From Luteococcus sanguinis (GTDB lineage Bacteria > Actinomycetota > Actinomycetes > Propionibacteriales > Propionibacteriaceae), in contig NZ_BAAAKI010000003.1 of assembly GCF_039527675.1 (NCBI RefSeq), forward strand, positions 124,001 to 188,000: a DNA stretch of 64,000 nucleotides, written 5' to 3'. Each line of letters opens with the position of its first letter. The first letter of the stretch is position 1. This document shows positions 1 through 9,200 of this stretch, piece by piece. Below the pieces are notes generated by a model. The model was given only the letters and a program-made list of their open reading frames with translations, was not told where the DNA came from and did no database searches. The position numbers and the translations under genes were made by a program.

Positions 1-2
1 AC

Positions 3-251
3 CACCTGCTGCGGGCGCGGGAGATGGTGGGTTACACGCTCGCGACGATCCACAACGAGCGCTTCACGGTGCGGCTGGTCGACCAGATCCGCGCGGCGAT
101 GGACGCGGGGGACTTCGAGGCACTGCGCACCGAATACCTCGGACGCTTCTACGCCTCCCGCACGCCGTCGGCGAGCTCCTCGGTGGGGAATGCCACGAGC
201 AGTTCGGACGTTGATCCCAAGAGCGTCGTCAGCGCTTCGGAGAGGACATGA
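3..251 (+). CDS. tgt: Queuine tRNA-ribosyltransferase, C-terminal fragment
   Basis: The window opens inside this gene, and only the last 82 codons are present. The reading frame gives HLLRAREMVGYTLATIHNE followed by a short helix-rich end, which is the conserved C-terminal part of bacterial Tgt (the LltiHN region). Tgt exchanges guanine-34 for queuine or preQ1 in GUN-anticodon tRNAs. The last ~28 residues are Ser/Thr-rich and beyond the conserved core. The stop codon overlaps the next start as ATGA, so the PAC2 gene is probably translationally coupled. A queuosine-precursor transporter gene lies at 3688-4419. The identification rests on a short segment but the HN motif is characteristic. Confidence 0.85.
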   Translation, partial: HLLRAREMVGYTLATIHNERFTVRLVDQIRAAMDAGDFEALRTEYLGRFYASRTPSASSSVGNATSSSDVDPKSVVSASERT

Positions 252-1213
252 TGAACGACCCCAGGGAGCTTTACCGACTCACCGCCGTGCCCGGCCAGCC
301 GGGACCGGTGCTGATCTCGCTCAGCGGTTTCATGGATGGCGGCCAGGCTGGCCAGCTCGCCGTCCAGCACCTGATCGAGAAGCAAGCGGGGAATGTCATC
401 GCGCGCTTCGACGTCGACCAGCTGATCGACCACCGGTCGCGGCGCCCGATGATCACCTACGCCGGTGACCACTACGAGGACTACCAGCCGCTGGAACTCG
501 TGGTCCGTGAGCTGAGCGACGACGCAGGCAAGACCTTCTATCTGTTCACCGGACCCGAGCCCGACTACCAGTGGGAGCGCTTCGTCCAGGCGGTCACGAT
601 CCTGTTCTCCGAGATCGGGGTGAACCTGGCGCTGACGCTGCACGGCATTCCATGGGGCGCGCCGCACACGCGTCCGATCGGGCTGACGGCGCACTCGGTC
701 GACCCGACGGTGATGGCTGACTTCCCGTCGCTGCACGACCGGATGCAGCTGCCCGCCTCGATGGAGGGGCTGCTGGAGCTCAAGCTGCCGCAGGCGCACA
801 TCCGTGCCGGCGGTTTCTCGGTGCACGTCCCGCACTACCTGGCGGGCTCGGAGTTCCCGGCCGGTGCCGTGCGGCTGATCGACTCCGCAGCCGAAGTGGC
901 GGAGCTGTCGCTGGCTGTGCCGGACCTGCGTTCGGCAGCGGACGAGTACCTGCGCGGGATCGACCAGCTCGTCGCGCAGAACCCGGAGAACGCCGAGGCG
1001 ATCGGTCAGATGGAGGCGGCCTACGACGCCGCCACCGCTGGCCGGGAGCTGACCGGTGATCGTCCGACGCAGCCGGTGGACGAGTCTGACATCCCCAGCG
1101 GCGACCAGTTGGCCGCCGAGTTCGAGCAGTTCCTCAAGGACACCGACAAGGGACACAAGGACGGCGGTCGGGGAAGCAGCGGTGAGGGCGACGGTGGTCC
1201 CAGCTGGGGCTGA
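248..1213 (+). CDS. PAC2 family protein
   Basis: This 321-residue protein matches the PAC2 (proteasome assembly chaperone 2-like) family common in actinobacteria. Visible features are the N-terminal SGFMDGGQAGQLAVQHL segment, a central LHGIPWGAPHTRPIG stretch and the IRAGGFSVHVPHYL segment, all typical of the fold. The C-terminal ~50 residues are Gly/Ser/Asp-rich and probably disordered. ATG codons at 248 and 251 are both possible; 248 gives the ATGA overlap with tgt. Bacterial PAC2 proteins have no settled biochemical role, and a chaperone function is only inferred from the eukaryotic family. Confidence 0.85.
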   Translation: MMNDPRELYRLTAVPGQPGPVLISLSGFMDGGQAGQLAVQHLIEKQAGNVIARFDVDQLIDHRSRRPMITYAGDHYEDYQPLELVVRELSDDAGKTFYLFTGPEPDYQWERFVQAVTILFSEIGVNLALTLHGIPWGAPHTRPIGLTAHSVDPTVMADFPSLHDRMQLPASMEGLLELKLPQAHIRAGGFSVHVPHYLAGSEFPAGAVRLIDSAAEVAELSLAVPDLRSAADEYLRGIDQLVAQNPENAEAIGQMEAAYDAATAGRELTGDRPTQPVDESDIPSGDQLAAEFEQFLKDTDKGHKDGGRGSSGEGDGGPSWG

Positions 1214-1266
1214 CCGGCATCCGGCACCGCCCCCAGGCGCAGGCGGACCGCTGGCATGATCGGTTC

Positions 1267-1740
1267 ATGGCGGACAGCAAGCGCAAGGTCAGGCCCTCGA
1301 TCAAGGCCCTCATCGTCAGCGAAGGGCGCCTGCTGGTCACCGTGAACTCCGACGAGACCGACGAGTTCTACCTGCTTCCCGGCGGGGGGCAGGACTTCGG
1401 CGAGTCTATGGTGGAGACGGTTCACCGCGAGTGCCGCGAGGAGATCTGTTGCGAGGTCGTGGTGCGCGACCTGGCCTATGTGCGCGACTACATCGGCTCC
1501 CGGCACGAGTTCGCCGATTGGGACTCCGACTTCCACCAGATCGAGATGGCTTTCTGGTGCGATCTCGCCCCCGGCCAGGTTCCCGCGATGGGGGTCATCG
1601 AGCCCGACCAGTTCCAGACGGGTGTCGCCTGGGTGCCCTTGGACGAGTTGTCCGACGCGCCGATCTATCCTGCCGAGCTGAAAACCTGGCTGCTCGAGGA
1701 CGCCTCGGCGCGTCGGACCTACTTGGGCCCCGTGAACTGA
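1267..1740 (+). CDS. Nudix hydrolase
   Basis: This 157-residue protein has a full Nudix box (GX5EX7REUXEEXGU pattern) read as GGQDFGESMVETVHRECREE at about residues 39-58. Nudix enzymes hydrolyse nucleoside diphosphates linked to another moiety; the substrate here cannot be told from sequence. The start is ATG with no clear Shine-Dalgarno. A CATGAT hexamer ends 7 nt upstream (1255-1260), so the transcript may be leaderless. It converges on the GNAT gene. Confidence 0.88.
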   Translation: MADSKRKVRPSIKALIVSEGRLLVTVNSDETDEFYLLPGGGQDFGESMVETVHRECREEICCEVVVRDLAYVRDYIGSRHEFADWDSDFHQIEMAFWCDLAPGQVPAMGVIEPDQFQTGVAWVPLDELSDAPIYPAELKTWLLEDASARRTYLGPVN

Positions 1741-1795
1741 AGCGTCCCAGCGGGTGCTCTCCCATCCCCCGAGCTTGGCTTGTGCGTTCCTCGTG

Positions 1796-1817
1796 CCTGT
1801 CGGGGTTCCTCGACAGG
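1796..1817. terminator. Hairpin between convergent genes
   Basis: CCTGTCG (1796-1802) and CGACAGG (1811-1817) form a perfect 7-bp stem with an 8-nt loop in the gap between the convergent Nudix and GNAT genes. There is no U-tract. The right arm overlaps a copy of a dispersed GC-rich repeat (1808-1823). It may act as a bidirectional terminator, or may simply be part of the repeat. Confidence 0.45.
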
Positions 1818-1850
1818 CTTCGGCAAGGTGGAGCGCGCGCTCGGGGAATG

Positions 1851-2597
1851 TCAGAGGAGGACGCCGACCTGGGTGGCCAGGCGGCGGACCAGGTCGTCCG
1901 ATGCCTTGGTCTGGTCGAGCTCGATGCGGGCCAGCTCCATCCCGACCCGGCGGAGGGCGTCCAATGTTTCGGCTGCTCCCAGAACCCCGCCGCGGTGGGC
2001 CACCAGGGCCGCCTGCTGCATGTGCCGCAGAGCGTCCCGTGCGGAGCGGTTGGCGTCCAGCCAGTCGACGACCCCGATCCGGTACCGCACCTCACCCTCT
2101 GCGGCTCCGGGAACCTCGTCCTCGACAGCCCAAGCGAAGAACTCGTCCGCGACCATGCCCAACTTCTCCATCACCCGGCGCGAGCCCGCGTTCACAACCA
2201 TCGTCTCGGCGTGCACCGACGCTACCCCCAGCTCCCCGAAGGCGTACTCCAGCAGCGCACGGGAGCCCTCGGTTGCGAGCCCCTGACCCCAGTATTCGGG
2301 CCGTAGACGGTAGCCGAGTTCGGGGTCGAGGATGTCGTCGTGGTCGGGGCCTCCCGGGCGCAGGTGGAACCAGCCGGCGAACGCATCCTCGCTGTCGAAG
2401 GCTGACCAGTTGCCGTAGCCGTGGTGCAGTCGCGCGCCAGCAAGAATTCTGGCGATGGATGCCTCGGTCTCGGCCAGCCTGGGCGCGCTGGACGAGATGA
2501 AGCGCAGCACTCCGGGTTGCTGGTTCATCGCGAGCCAGTCGGAGGCGTCGGCTTGTTCCACGGGGCGCAGCAGAAGTCTGGGGGTTCGAAGCCTCAC
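1851..2597 (-). CDS. GNAT family N-acetyltransferase
   Basis: This 248-residue protein opens with LRTPRLLLRPVEQADASDWL, the usual start of RimJ/RimL-type GNAT acetyltransferases. It continues with an acetyl-CoA binding region (GYRLRPEYWGQGLATEGSRA, a Q/RxxGxG/A-like loop) and the MVVNAGSRRVMEKLGM segment of motif B. GNAT enzymes transfer acetyl from acetyl-CoA to an amine. The C-terminal ~70 residues extend past the usual domain and read as helices of unknown role. The acceptor substrate is unknown. It is divergent from the nucleoside hydrolase gene, with a 50 bp gap. Confidence 0.85.
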   Translation of the reverse strand: MRLRTPRLLLRPVEQADASDWLAMNQQPGVLRFISSSAPRLAETEASIARILAGARLHHGYGNWSAFDSEDAFAGWFHLRPGGPDHDDILDPELGYRLRPEYWGQGLATEGSRALLEYAFGELGVASVHAETMVVNAGSRRVMEKLGMVADEFFAWAVEDEVPGAAEGEVRYRIGVVDWLDANRSARDALRHMQQAALVAHRGGVLGAAETLDALRRVGMELARIELDQTKASDDLVRRLATQVGVLL

Positions 2598-2647
2598 CGG
2601 GACATTCTGGCAGCTGGATCTGTCGCGCCTGGGGCAGACTGTGCGCC

Positions 2648-3703
2648 GTGAGGATCCTGGCTGACGTCGACACCGGCATCGACGACCTGTGCGCGCTGCT
2701 CCAACTGTGCGGCACCCCAGGCGTCGAACTCGTCGGCGTCACGACGACCGGAGGGAACACCACCGCCGAACAGTCCGCTGCCAACACGGCGGGCGTCCTG
2801 GAACTGTGCGGACGACCGGACGTCCCGGTCGTGGTCGGGGCCTGCCAACCCTTGCTCAAACCCCTGGTGACAACGCCCGAGACCCACGGGCCCGATGGTG
2901 TGGGGTGGGCACACCTGCCTGACGTCGCCCATCGCGTCCGACTGGACGGCGCTGTCGACTTCTGGCTGGATGAACTGCGCCGACACCCTGGGCAGACGAC
3001 GATCCTGGTCACCGGACCCTCCACCAACCTTGCCTTGGCGCTGCTGGCCGAGCCGCGCCTGTTCGAGCTCGCGCAGCGGGTCGTCATCATGGGCGGCGCC
3101 TTCTGGTACCAGGGCAACACGACCCCAACGGCCGACTGGAACTTCTGGTGCGACCCGGACGCCGCCAAGGAGGTCTTCGCCGCCAGCCACCGGGCCGCAG
3201 AGAATGGCCTCCCCAGTGGCAAGCTGCCCGTCCTGTGCTCCCTGCAGGTGACCGAGCGCTGCGAGTACCGCCCCGACCTGCTCGACGACCTGGTCGTCCG
3301 CGCCGGTGCCAAGCTGTTGGGCTACACCGCGGCTCGCCCGCGGGCGGAACGACCCCAGGCCGACACCGGATCGGTCCTGCTGGACGTGCTGGCCGATGCC
3401 CTGCGCTTCTACTTCGAGTTCCACCACGACTATGACCAGGGCTACGTGGCACACCTGCACGACCTGCTCGCCGCGCAGGTCGCCGCTGGGATCGCGACGA
3501 TCACCACGACCGTCAGCGCCGTCGACGTCGGAACCGACTCCGAAATGCTCCGTGGTACCTCCGTCCGCGACGACCGGAAGATCTGGGGACGGGTGGGCAA
3601 CTGTCAGGTCGTGGATGACAACCACCCTGAGGAGGTCTTCGACGCATTCGCCGCCGCGGTCGCGAGGCTGGTGCGCCCCAATGACGCTCAGGCCGGACGG
3701 TAG
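2648..3703 (+). CDS. Nucleoside hydrolase (IUNH family)
   Basis: This 351-residue protein has the Ca2+-binding nucleoside hydrolase signature ILADVDTGIDDLCALLQL at its N-terminus. The ribose/metal-site segments GPSTNLALAL and MGGAFWYQGNTTPTADWNFWCDPDAA follow. The family cleaves the N-glycosidic bond of nucleosides to give a base and ribose; the base preference is unknown. The start is GTG, and a CAGACT hexamer ends 8 nt upstream, consistent with a leaderless message. The 3' end overlaps the convergent transporter gene by 16 bp. Length is slightly above the usual ~310-340 residues. Confidence 0.9.
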   Translation: MRILADVDTGIDDLCALLQLCGTPGVELVGVTTTGGNTTAEQSAANTAGVLELCGRPDVPVVVGACQPLLKPLVTTPETHGPDGVGWAHLPDVAHRVRLDGAVDFWLDELRRHPGQTTILVTGPSTNLALALLAEPRLFELAQRVVIMGGAFWYQGNTTPTADWNFWCDPDAAKEVFAASHRAAENGLPSGKLPVLCSLQVTERCEYRPDLLDDLVVRAGAKLLGYTAARPRAERPQADTGSVLLDVLADALRFYFEFHHDYDQGYVAHLHDLLAAQVAAGIATITTTVSAVDVGTDSEMLRGTSVRDDRKIWGRVGNCQVVDDNHPEEVFDAFAAAVARLVRPNDAQAGR

Positions 3704-4419
3704 CTGGGCTCGACCCTCTTCAGGTACCGGATCACCAGCAGCGTCACGGGGACGATGCACACCTCGACGAGGCACTTGTAGACGTACCCGGTGAGCGTGT
3801 AGTTGAACAGTTCCGCGCCGGTGATCGTCCCGGCATAGGCGATCGAGCAGAACAGCAGCGTGTCCACCAGTTCGGCGATCAGCGTGGACGTGATGAGTCG
3901 GAAGGCCACCCGGCGCTCGGCCATCCGGGACTTCAACCGGACCACGACCAGCGAATTCAACAGCTCGCCTGCCAAGTACCCGGCCAGCCCCGCGACGGTG
4001 ATCCGCCACACGGGTGCCAACACCGTGTCCCAGTTCTCGAAGCCGGCGACCGGACGGGTCAGTGAGACCACCCAGTAGGTGACCGCGGCCAGAAAGGTGA
4101 GCGCGAAACCGGTCCAGATCGCCCGTTTCGCGCGGCGCCAGCCGTAGACCTCGGTCATGATGTCGCCGATCACGTAGGACAGCGGGAACAGGAAGGCGCC
4201 GCCGTCGAAGACCAGTGGCCCACCGCCGTAGAAGAGGTCACTGATGAACGGGATTCGCGGGCCCTCGAACAGCTTGGTCGCGCCGATCCCGGAGATCAGC
4301 AAAAGCCCGACGAAGCAGGCGAGCACGATGTCGTAGTAACCGTGCTGGGCATCCGGCGAGGCGGTGGACGCGAGGTCGAGGCTGGGGGTGGTGGCTGTCA
4401 CGAGGAGACATGCTCCCAT
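3688..4419 (-). CDS. Queuosine precursor transporter (YhhQ/VUT family, DUF165)
   Basis: This 243-residue membrane protein has about six hydrophobic segments and the family hallmark FDGGAFLFPLSYVIGDIMTE near residue 78, followed by VYGWRRAKRAIW. YhhQ-type proteins import queuosine precursors for tRNA modification, which fits the tgt gene about 3.5 kb away. The ATG at 4419 is used here; a GTG at 4401 in the same frame is an alternative, and neither has a good Shine-Dalgarno. The C-terminus overlaps the end of the convergent nucleoside hydrolase. No preQ1 riboswitch was recognised upstream. Confidence 0.88.
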   Translation of the reverse strand: MGACLLVTATTPSLDLASTASPDAQHGYYDIVLACFVGLLLISGIGATKLFEGPRIPFISDLFYGGGPLVFDGGAFLFPLSYVIGDIMTEVYGWRRAKRAIWTGFALTFLAAVTYWVVSLTRPVAGFENWDTVLAPVWRITVAGLAGYLAGELLNSLVVVRLKSRMAERRVAFRLITSTLIAELVDTLLFCSIAYAGTITGAELFNYTLTGYVYKCLVEVCIVPVTLLVIRYLKRVEPSYRPA

Positions 4420-4734
4420 ACCCTCTGGCCCCCGAGCAGCCGCGCCGAGGCTTCAGGCCTCTGTCGAGTGGGCGGCCGGCGAGAAGCGGGCCTGCTGGTT
4501 CATCACCAACAGCGCATCGCTGGCAGGCGGCTCGCGCTCCCGGGATGGGAGCATGACCCGACCTGACCAGTCGCTCCTGGCGCCAGGTCGCCGTCCGCGC
4601 CGCACGCGATCAGCGACGCGGCGGCCGGATCATTGGTCGGCCTCAATCTCCGCGTGCTCGGTTGACTCCGACACCGGGCGTGAAAGTGGGCGTGACTACA
4701 CACTTCGACGCCCTTTTGGTGGCAGGATTTGGTC
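4420..4734. other. Intergenic region, 315 bp, no gene recognised
   Basis: This gap separates the minus-strand transporter from the plus-strand DUF5709 gene. A GCTCCC-GGGAT-GGGAGC hairpin and a CCTGGCGCCAGG palindrome occur near 4536-4590. No open frame on either strand resembles a known protein. It probably holds both promoters; a TTGACT at 4662-4667 is a possible -35 without a matching -10. Confidence 0.5.
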
Positions 4735-5163
4735 ATGGCAGATGACATCGATATCCCGGACGAATCGGAACAGCTCGACCAGCTGCAGTCCGAAGACACC
4801 TTGGTTGACCGGGGTGTCGACGACGTCTTGGACGAGGGCTACATCGCCCCTGACCACTGGTCCCCGGCGCAGGGCTTCGGCAACACCGCCGACGAGCAGG
4901 CGAGGGGAGAGACCCTTGACATCCGCATCACCCAGGAGGTGCCCGACGCCGACCCGACCGTCGACGTGCCGTTCTGGAACGAAGGCGGGGAGTCACGCGA
5001 AGTGGGCAGCCGTCGCGCCGGCCGCCTGATCGCCGGCGACAACTCCGACGGCGAGCCGAACGCGGCCGAGGTCGGCATCGACGGTGGCGTGGCCTGCGCC
5101 GAGGAGGCCGCGATGTACGTCATCGAGGGCTCCGAGGACGAGGACCCCAAGCCGATCGACTGA
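4735..5163 (+). CDS. DUF5709 domain-containing protein
   Basis: This 142-residue acidic, hydrophilic protein matches the actinobacterial DUF5709 family. Recognisable pieces are ESEQLDQLQSEDTLVDRGVD, DEGYIAPDHWSPAQGFG and the AGRLIAGDNSD segment before the C-terminal EEAAMYVIEG. It has no membrane segment or catalytic motif, and the function of the family is unknown. ATG 4735 is preferred over a TTG two codons earlier. A CAGGAT hexamer ends 7 nt upstream. Confidence 0.85.
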   Translation: MADDIDIPDESEQLDQLQSEDTLVDRGVDDVLDEGYIAPDHWSPAQGFGNTADEQARGETLDIRITQEVPDADPTVDVPFWNEGGESREVGSRRAGRLIAGDNSDGEPNAAEVGIDGGVACAEEAAMYVIEGSEDEDPKPID

Positions 5164-5188
5164 GCGCCGGTAGGGCAGGATCGTCGGC

Positions 5189-6238
5189 ATGACGTCCGAT
5201 GATGCCCTCAACCCCACAGCCCCGCTTCGCAAGCCCACCGACATCGTCGAGGGCATCGAACTGCACCCAGAGCGGGAGCTGTACCCCCCGGTGGGGCCCC
5301 ATCGCACCGGGATGCTGGACGTCGGCGACGGCCACCGCGTCTACTTCGAGGAGTCCGGCAACCCGGACGGCAAGCCAGCGCTCTTCCTGCACGGCGGCCC
5401 GGGTGGGGGAGGCGGCACCGACCGTCGACGCTTCTTCGACCCGGCCCGCTACCGCGTCATCTGCCTCGACCAGCGGATGTGCGGCCAGTCCACCCCGCAC
5501 GCGGGTGAACCGGGCGCTGACCTGTCCACCAACACCACCTGGAACCTCGTCGACGACATCGAGAAGCTCCGCGAGCTGCTGGACGTCGAGCGCTGGCTGG
5601 TCTTCGGCGGATCCTGGGGCAGCGCACTGGCACTGGCCTACGCCGAGACCCACCCGGACCGGGTGAGCGAACTGGTGTTGCGCGGCATCTTCACCCTGCG
5701 CCGCAGCGAACTGGACTGGTACTACAACGAGGGCGCCTCCCACTTGGCGCCGCAGTGGTGGGAGTCGTTCTGCGCCCCGCTGCAGCGGGCCGGGCACGAC
5801 TTCTCGTCCGACAACATCGCGAAGTACCACGAGCTGCTCTTCGACTCCGACCACGAGACGGCGCTGGCGGCGGGCTGGGCGTGGACGACCTGGGAGGGGG
5901 CCACCAGCCACCTGCTGTTCGACGAGCACGACGTCAGCTACGAGTCACCCGAGTACGCACTGGCCTTCGCGCGGATCGAGAACCACTACTTCGTCAACGC
6001 TGGCTGGTTCGACGAGGGCCAGCTGATCCGCGACGTCGACGCCATCCGCCACATCCCCTGCGTCATCGTGCAGGGCAAGTACGACCTGTGCTGCCCGCTG
6101 CGGACGGCCAACGACCTGGCCACGGCCTGGCCGGAGGCCGAGCTGCACGTGGTCGCAGCCGGCCACTCCGCCTTCGAGCCGTTGATCGCCTCCGAGCTGG
6201 TCAAGGCGACCGACCGCTTCGCCGGCCAGACGCCCTGA
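5189..6238 (+). CDS. pip: Proline iminopeptidase (peptidase S33)
   Basis: This 349-residue alpha/beta hydrolase has the oxyanion loop LFLHGGPGGGGGTDRRRFFD and the prolyl iminopeptidase signature VICLDQRMCGQS. The nucleophile elbow GGSWGS has serine at about residue 137, and the catalytic His lies in VVAAGHSAFEP near the C-terminus. The enzyme releases N-terminal proline from peptides in the cytoplasm. Length matches the family. The downstream PutA degrades proline, so the pair could act together on proline-rich peptides, but the genes are convergent and not one operon. A CAGGAT hexamer ends 8 nt before the ATG. Confidence 0.93.
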   Translation: MTSDDALNPTAPLRKPTDIVEGIELHPERELYPPVGPHRTGMLDVGDGHRVYFEESGNPDGKPALFLHGGPGGGGGTDRRRFFDPARYRVICLDQRMCGQSTPHAGEPGADLSTNTTWNLVDDIEKLRELLDVERWLVFGGSWGSALALAYAETHPDRVSELVLRGIFTLRRSELDWYYNEGASHLAPQWWESFCAPLQRAGHDFSSDNIAKYHELLFDSDHETALAAGWAWTTWEGATSHLLFDEHDVSYESPEYALAFARIENHYFVNAGWFDEGQLIRDVDAIRHIPCVIVQGKYDLCCPLRTANDLATAWPEAELHVVAAGHSAFEPLIASELVKATDRFAGQTP

Positions 6239-6256
6239 GCCCCAAACGCCCCTTCC

Positions 6257-9200
6257 TCAGACGCTGGGATCCACCTGGGCGTGGCCGTAGCGGTGGGTGG
6301 TGCGGCTGATTGCCTGTTCGTGCACGAAGGCCAGCAGCTCCCTTCCGCCGGTGGCCAGCACCGGGCCGGTCAGCAATGCCACGCCCGGGTTGGTCACCCG
6401 CAGGCTGCCCGGGTTGCCCACCACACGCACCCGCAGGTCGTCCTCGCGCTCCATCCGCTCGTTGAAGCCGGCCGCGCTTTCGGTGGTCACCGGGTGACCG
6501 GCCACCTGCTCGGGCAGGTTCACCGTCGGATCAGCCGAGACCTCCAACCGGACCTCCGTCACCGCGGCGGCGGCGACCAGGCGCACCAGGTCAGCCGCCC
6601 GGGCACCGGTCTGCAGCCGCACCCCGAGACGGTCCAGCGGCCGGTAGCGGAAGACATTCAGCTCGCTACGCAGGCCGGAGCGGTCGTGTTCGGCGCCGAA
6701 CTCGGTGCCGATCGCGGCAGCGTCCGACTCCGCAGCCACCCGCACCCAGGCGCGGTCGTCGGCCGACAACTCCAGCCCCAGGTCTGCCTGGGCCCGGTCC
6801 ACGGCACGCTGTACCTCGGGGGTGCTGGACCCCCGGAACTGCGGGATGCCGTTCGCCTTCCACGCACCCAGCTGGGCCACGTAGTTGGGGCCGCCTGCCT
6901 TGGCGCCGGGGCCCACCGACGAGCGCTTCCAGCCGCCGAAGCTCTGCCGCTGCACGATCGCGCCGGTGATCTGCCGGTTGACGTAGGCATTGCCCACCTC
7001 GACGTGGTCGAGCCACCAGGCGATCTCCTTCTCGTCCAGCGAGTGCAGGCCGCCGGTCAGGCCGTAGCCGGTCGCATTCTGCAGGCCGGTCGCGGTGGCG
7101 AGGTCCTTGGCGGTCATCAGGCCAAGCACCGGTCCGAAGACCTCCGTGGTGTGGAAGTAGGAGCCGGGCGCGACGCCCGTCTTGACCCCGGGGCTCCACA
7201 GCCGTCCCTCGTCGTCCAGCTGGCGGGGCTCGACCAGCCATTCCTCGCCCACATCGAGCTGGGTCAGCGCGCGGTGCAGCTTGTCGCCGGGCGCCTCGAT
7301 CAGCGGGCCCATCACGGTGCCCGCATTGGTCGTGGGCCAATCGACGACCAAGGATGAGACGGCGTCGACGAGTTGGTTTCGGAAGCGCTCGGAAGTGGCG
7401 ATCGAGCCCACCAGAATCGCCAGCGAAGCGGCCGAGCACTTCTGGCCGGCATGCCCGAAGGCCGACTTCACCAGGTCGGCGACCGCCAGGTCGAGGTCTG
7501 CGGCGGGGGTGACGACCAACGCATTCTTGCCCGAGGTCTCACCGAAGACGCGCGGCCCGCGGGGGTGCTCGCCCCGCCAGCCAGCGAAGACCTCGGCGGT
7601 GCGGGTGGCGCCGGTCAGCAGCACGGTGTCGACGTCTCGGTGGCTGACCAGGTGCTGGCCCACCTCGTCCTCGTCGGTACGCACCACTTGCAGCACCTCA
7701 CGGGGCACCCCGGCCGCCCACAGCGCCTCCACGGCGGTCTCCAGGCAAACGGGGGTCTGCGGGGCGGGCTTCACCACGACCGCCGCACCGGCGGCGAGCG
7801 CGGCCAGGCAGCCACCGATGGGGATCGCGACCGGGAAGTTCCACGGGGGAGTGACGAGCACCACGCGGTCAGGCAGGAACTGTGCGCCATCGGCGGCCAG
7901 ACCCTGGCCGAGCTGCAGCGCAGACTCGGCGTAGTACCGCGCGAAGTCGACCGCCTCACTGATCTCAGGGTCGGCCTCCACGAGCGTCTTGCCCGCCTCG
8001 TGTGACATCACCGACAACAACAGGGGACGGCGCGCCTGCAATTGGCGTGCCGCTTCGCGCAGCAGTTGCGCGCGTTCGGTGGCCGGTCGGGCCGCCCACC
8101 CCTTGCCCGCCTGGGTGGCGGTCTCGATGACGGCGTCGACCTCGGCGGTCGAGGCCAGCCAGGGGGAGCGGGCCTCTCGCGCGGGGGTTGCCAGCGCGTC
8201 CAGACCCATCTCGCGGTTGGGCGGCAGCGCGGGGTCGGTGTCGGGGGTGTTCGCGAACGCGTCGCCGATCTCGGCCGGTCCGGACGGCCGGCGTGGCCCG
8301 ACCGACGCGCGGTCGGCGTTGGCGACCGACGCGCGGAATCGGCGCTCCTGGTCGTCCATCTGCGTGGGCGAGTTGGAGAAGAAGGCGTGGACGAAGTTCT
8401 GCGGCGCGGCATTCTCCTCGAGCCGACGGACGAGGTAGGAGACGGCCACGTCGAAGTCCTTGGGCGCCACGACCGGGGTGTAGAGGATCACTTCACCGAC
8501 CGTGTCGCGCACGGCGCGGGCCTGGGAGGGGCTCATGCCCTGCAGCATCTCGACGTCCATCATCTCGGTGATGTCGCGGGTGGTGGCCAGCAGGTGTGCG
8601 AGTGCCAGATCGTAGAGGTTGTGCGAAGCCACGCCGACGCGCAGGGAGCTGCTCACCTCCGGACGGAGCACGCGCTCGAGGCAGCGGATGTAGTTGGCGT
8701 CGGTCTCCTCCTTGGACGGGTAGGGCGCCTGCTCCCAGCCGTGCAGTTCGGCGTCCACCGCTTCCATCGCCAGGTTGGCGCCCTTGACCAGCCGCACCTT
8801 CAGCGGCGCCCCACCCTCGGCGACCCGACGGGCGGAGAAGTCGATCACCCTTTCCAGGGCGGGCATGGCGTCGGGCAGGTAGGCCTGCAGGACGACGCCA
8901 GCCGAGATGTCCTTGAATTCTGGCTCGGAGAGCATCGCTTCGAACACCGCCAGCGTGAGGTCGAGGTCGCGGTACTCCTCCATGTCGAGGTTGACGAACT
9001 TGTGCGGGCTGGCGACCATCGCGGCGCGGTACAGCGGGCGGAGCCGGTCCAGACAGCGGGCGACGGTGCCCTCGAGGTCCCAGGTGACGATCTGACTGAC
9101 CAGCGAGCTGACCTTGATCGAGACATAGTCGACGTCGTCGCGTTCCAGCAGCGCCTGGGTGCGCTGGGTGCGGCTCGCGGCCTCCTTCTCACCCAGAACG

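Noticed and set aside
4420..4734. preQ1 riboswitch upstream of the queuosine transporter
   Set aside because: No preQ1 aptamer pattern was found in the gap on the minus strand.
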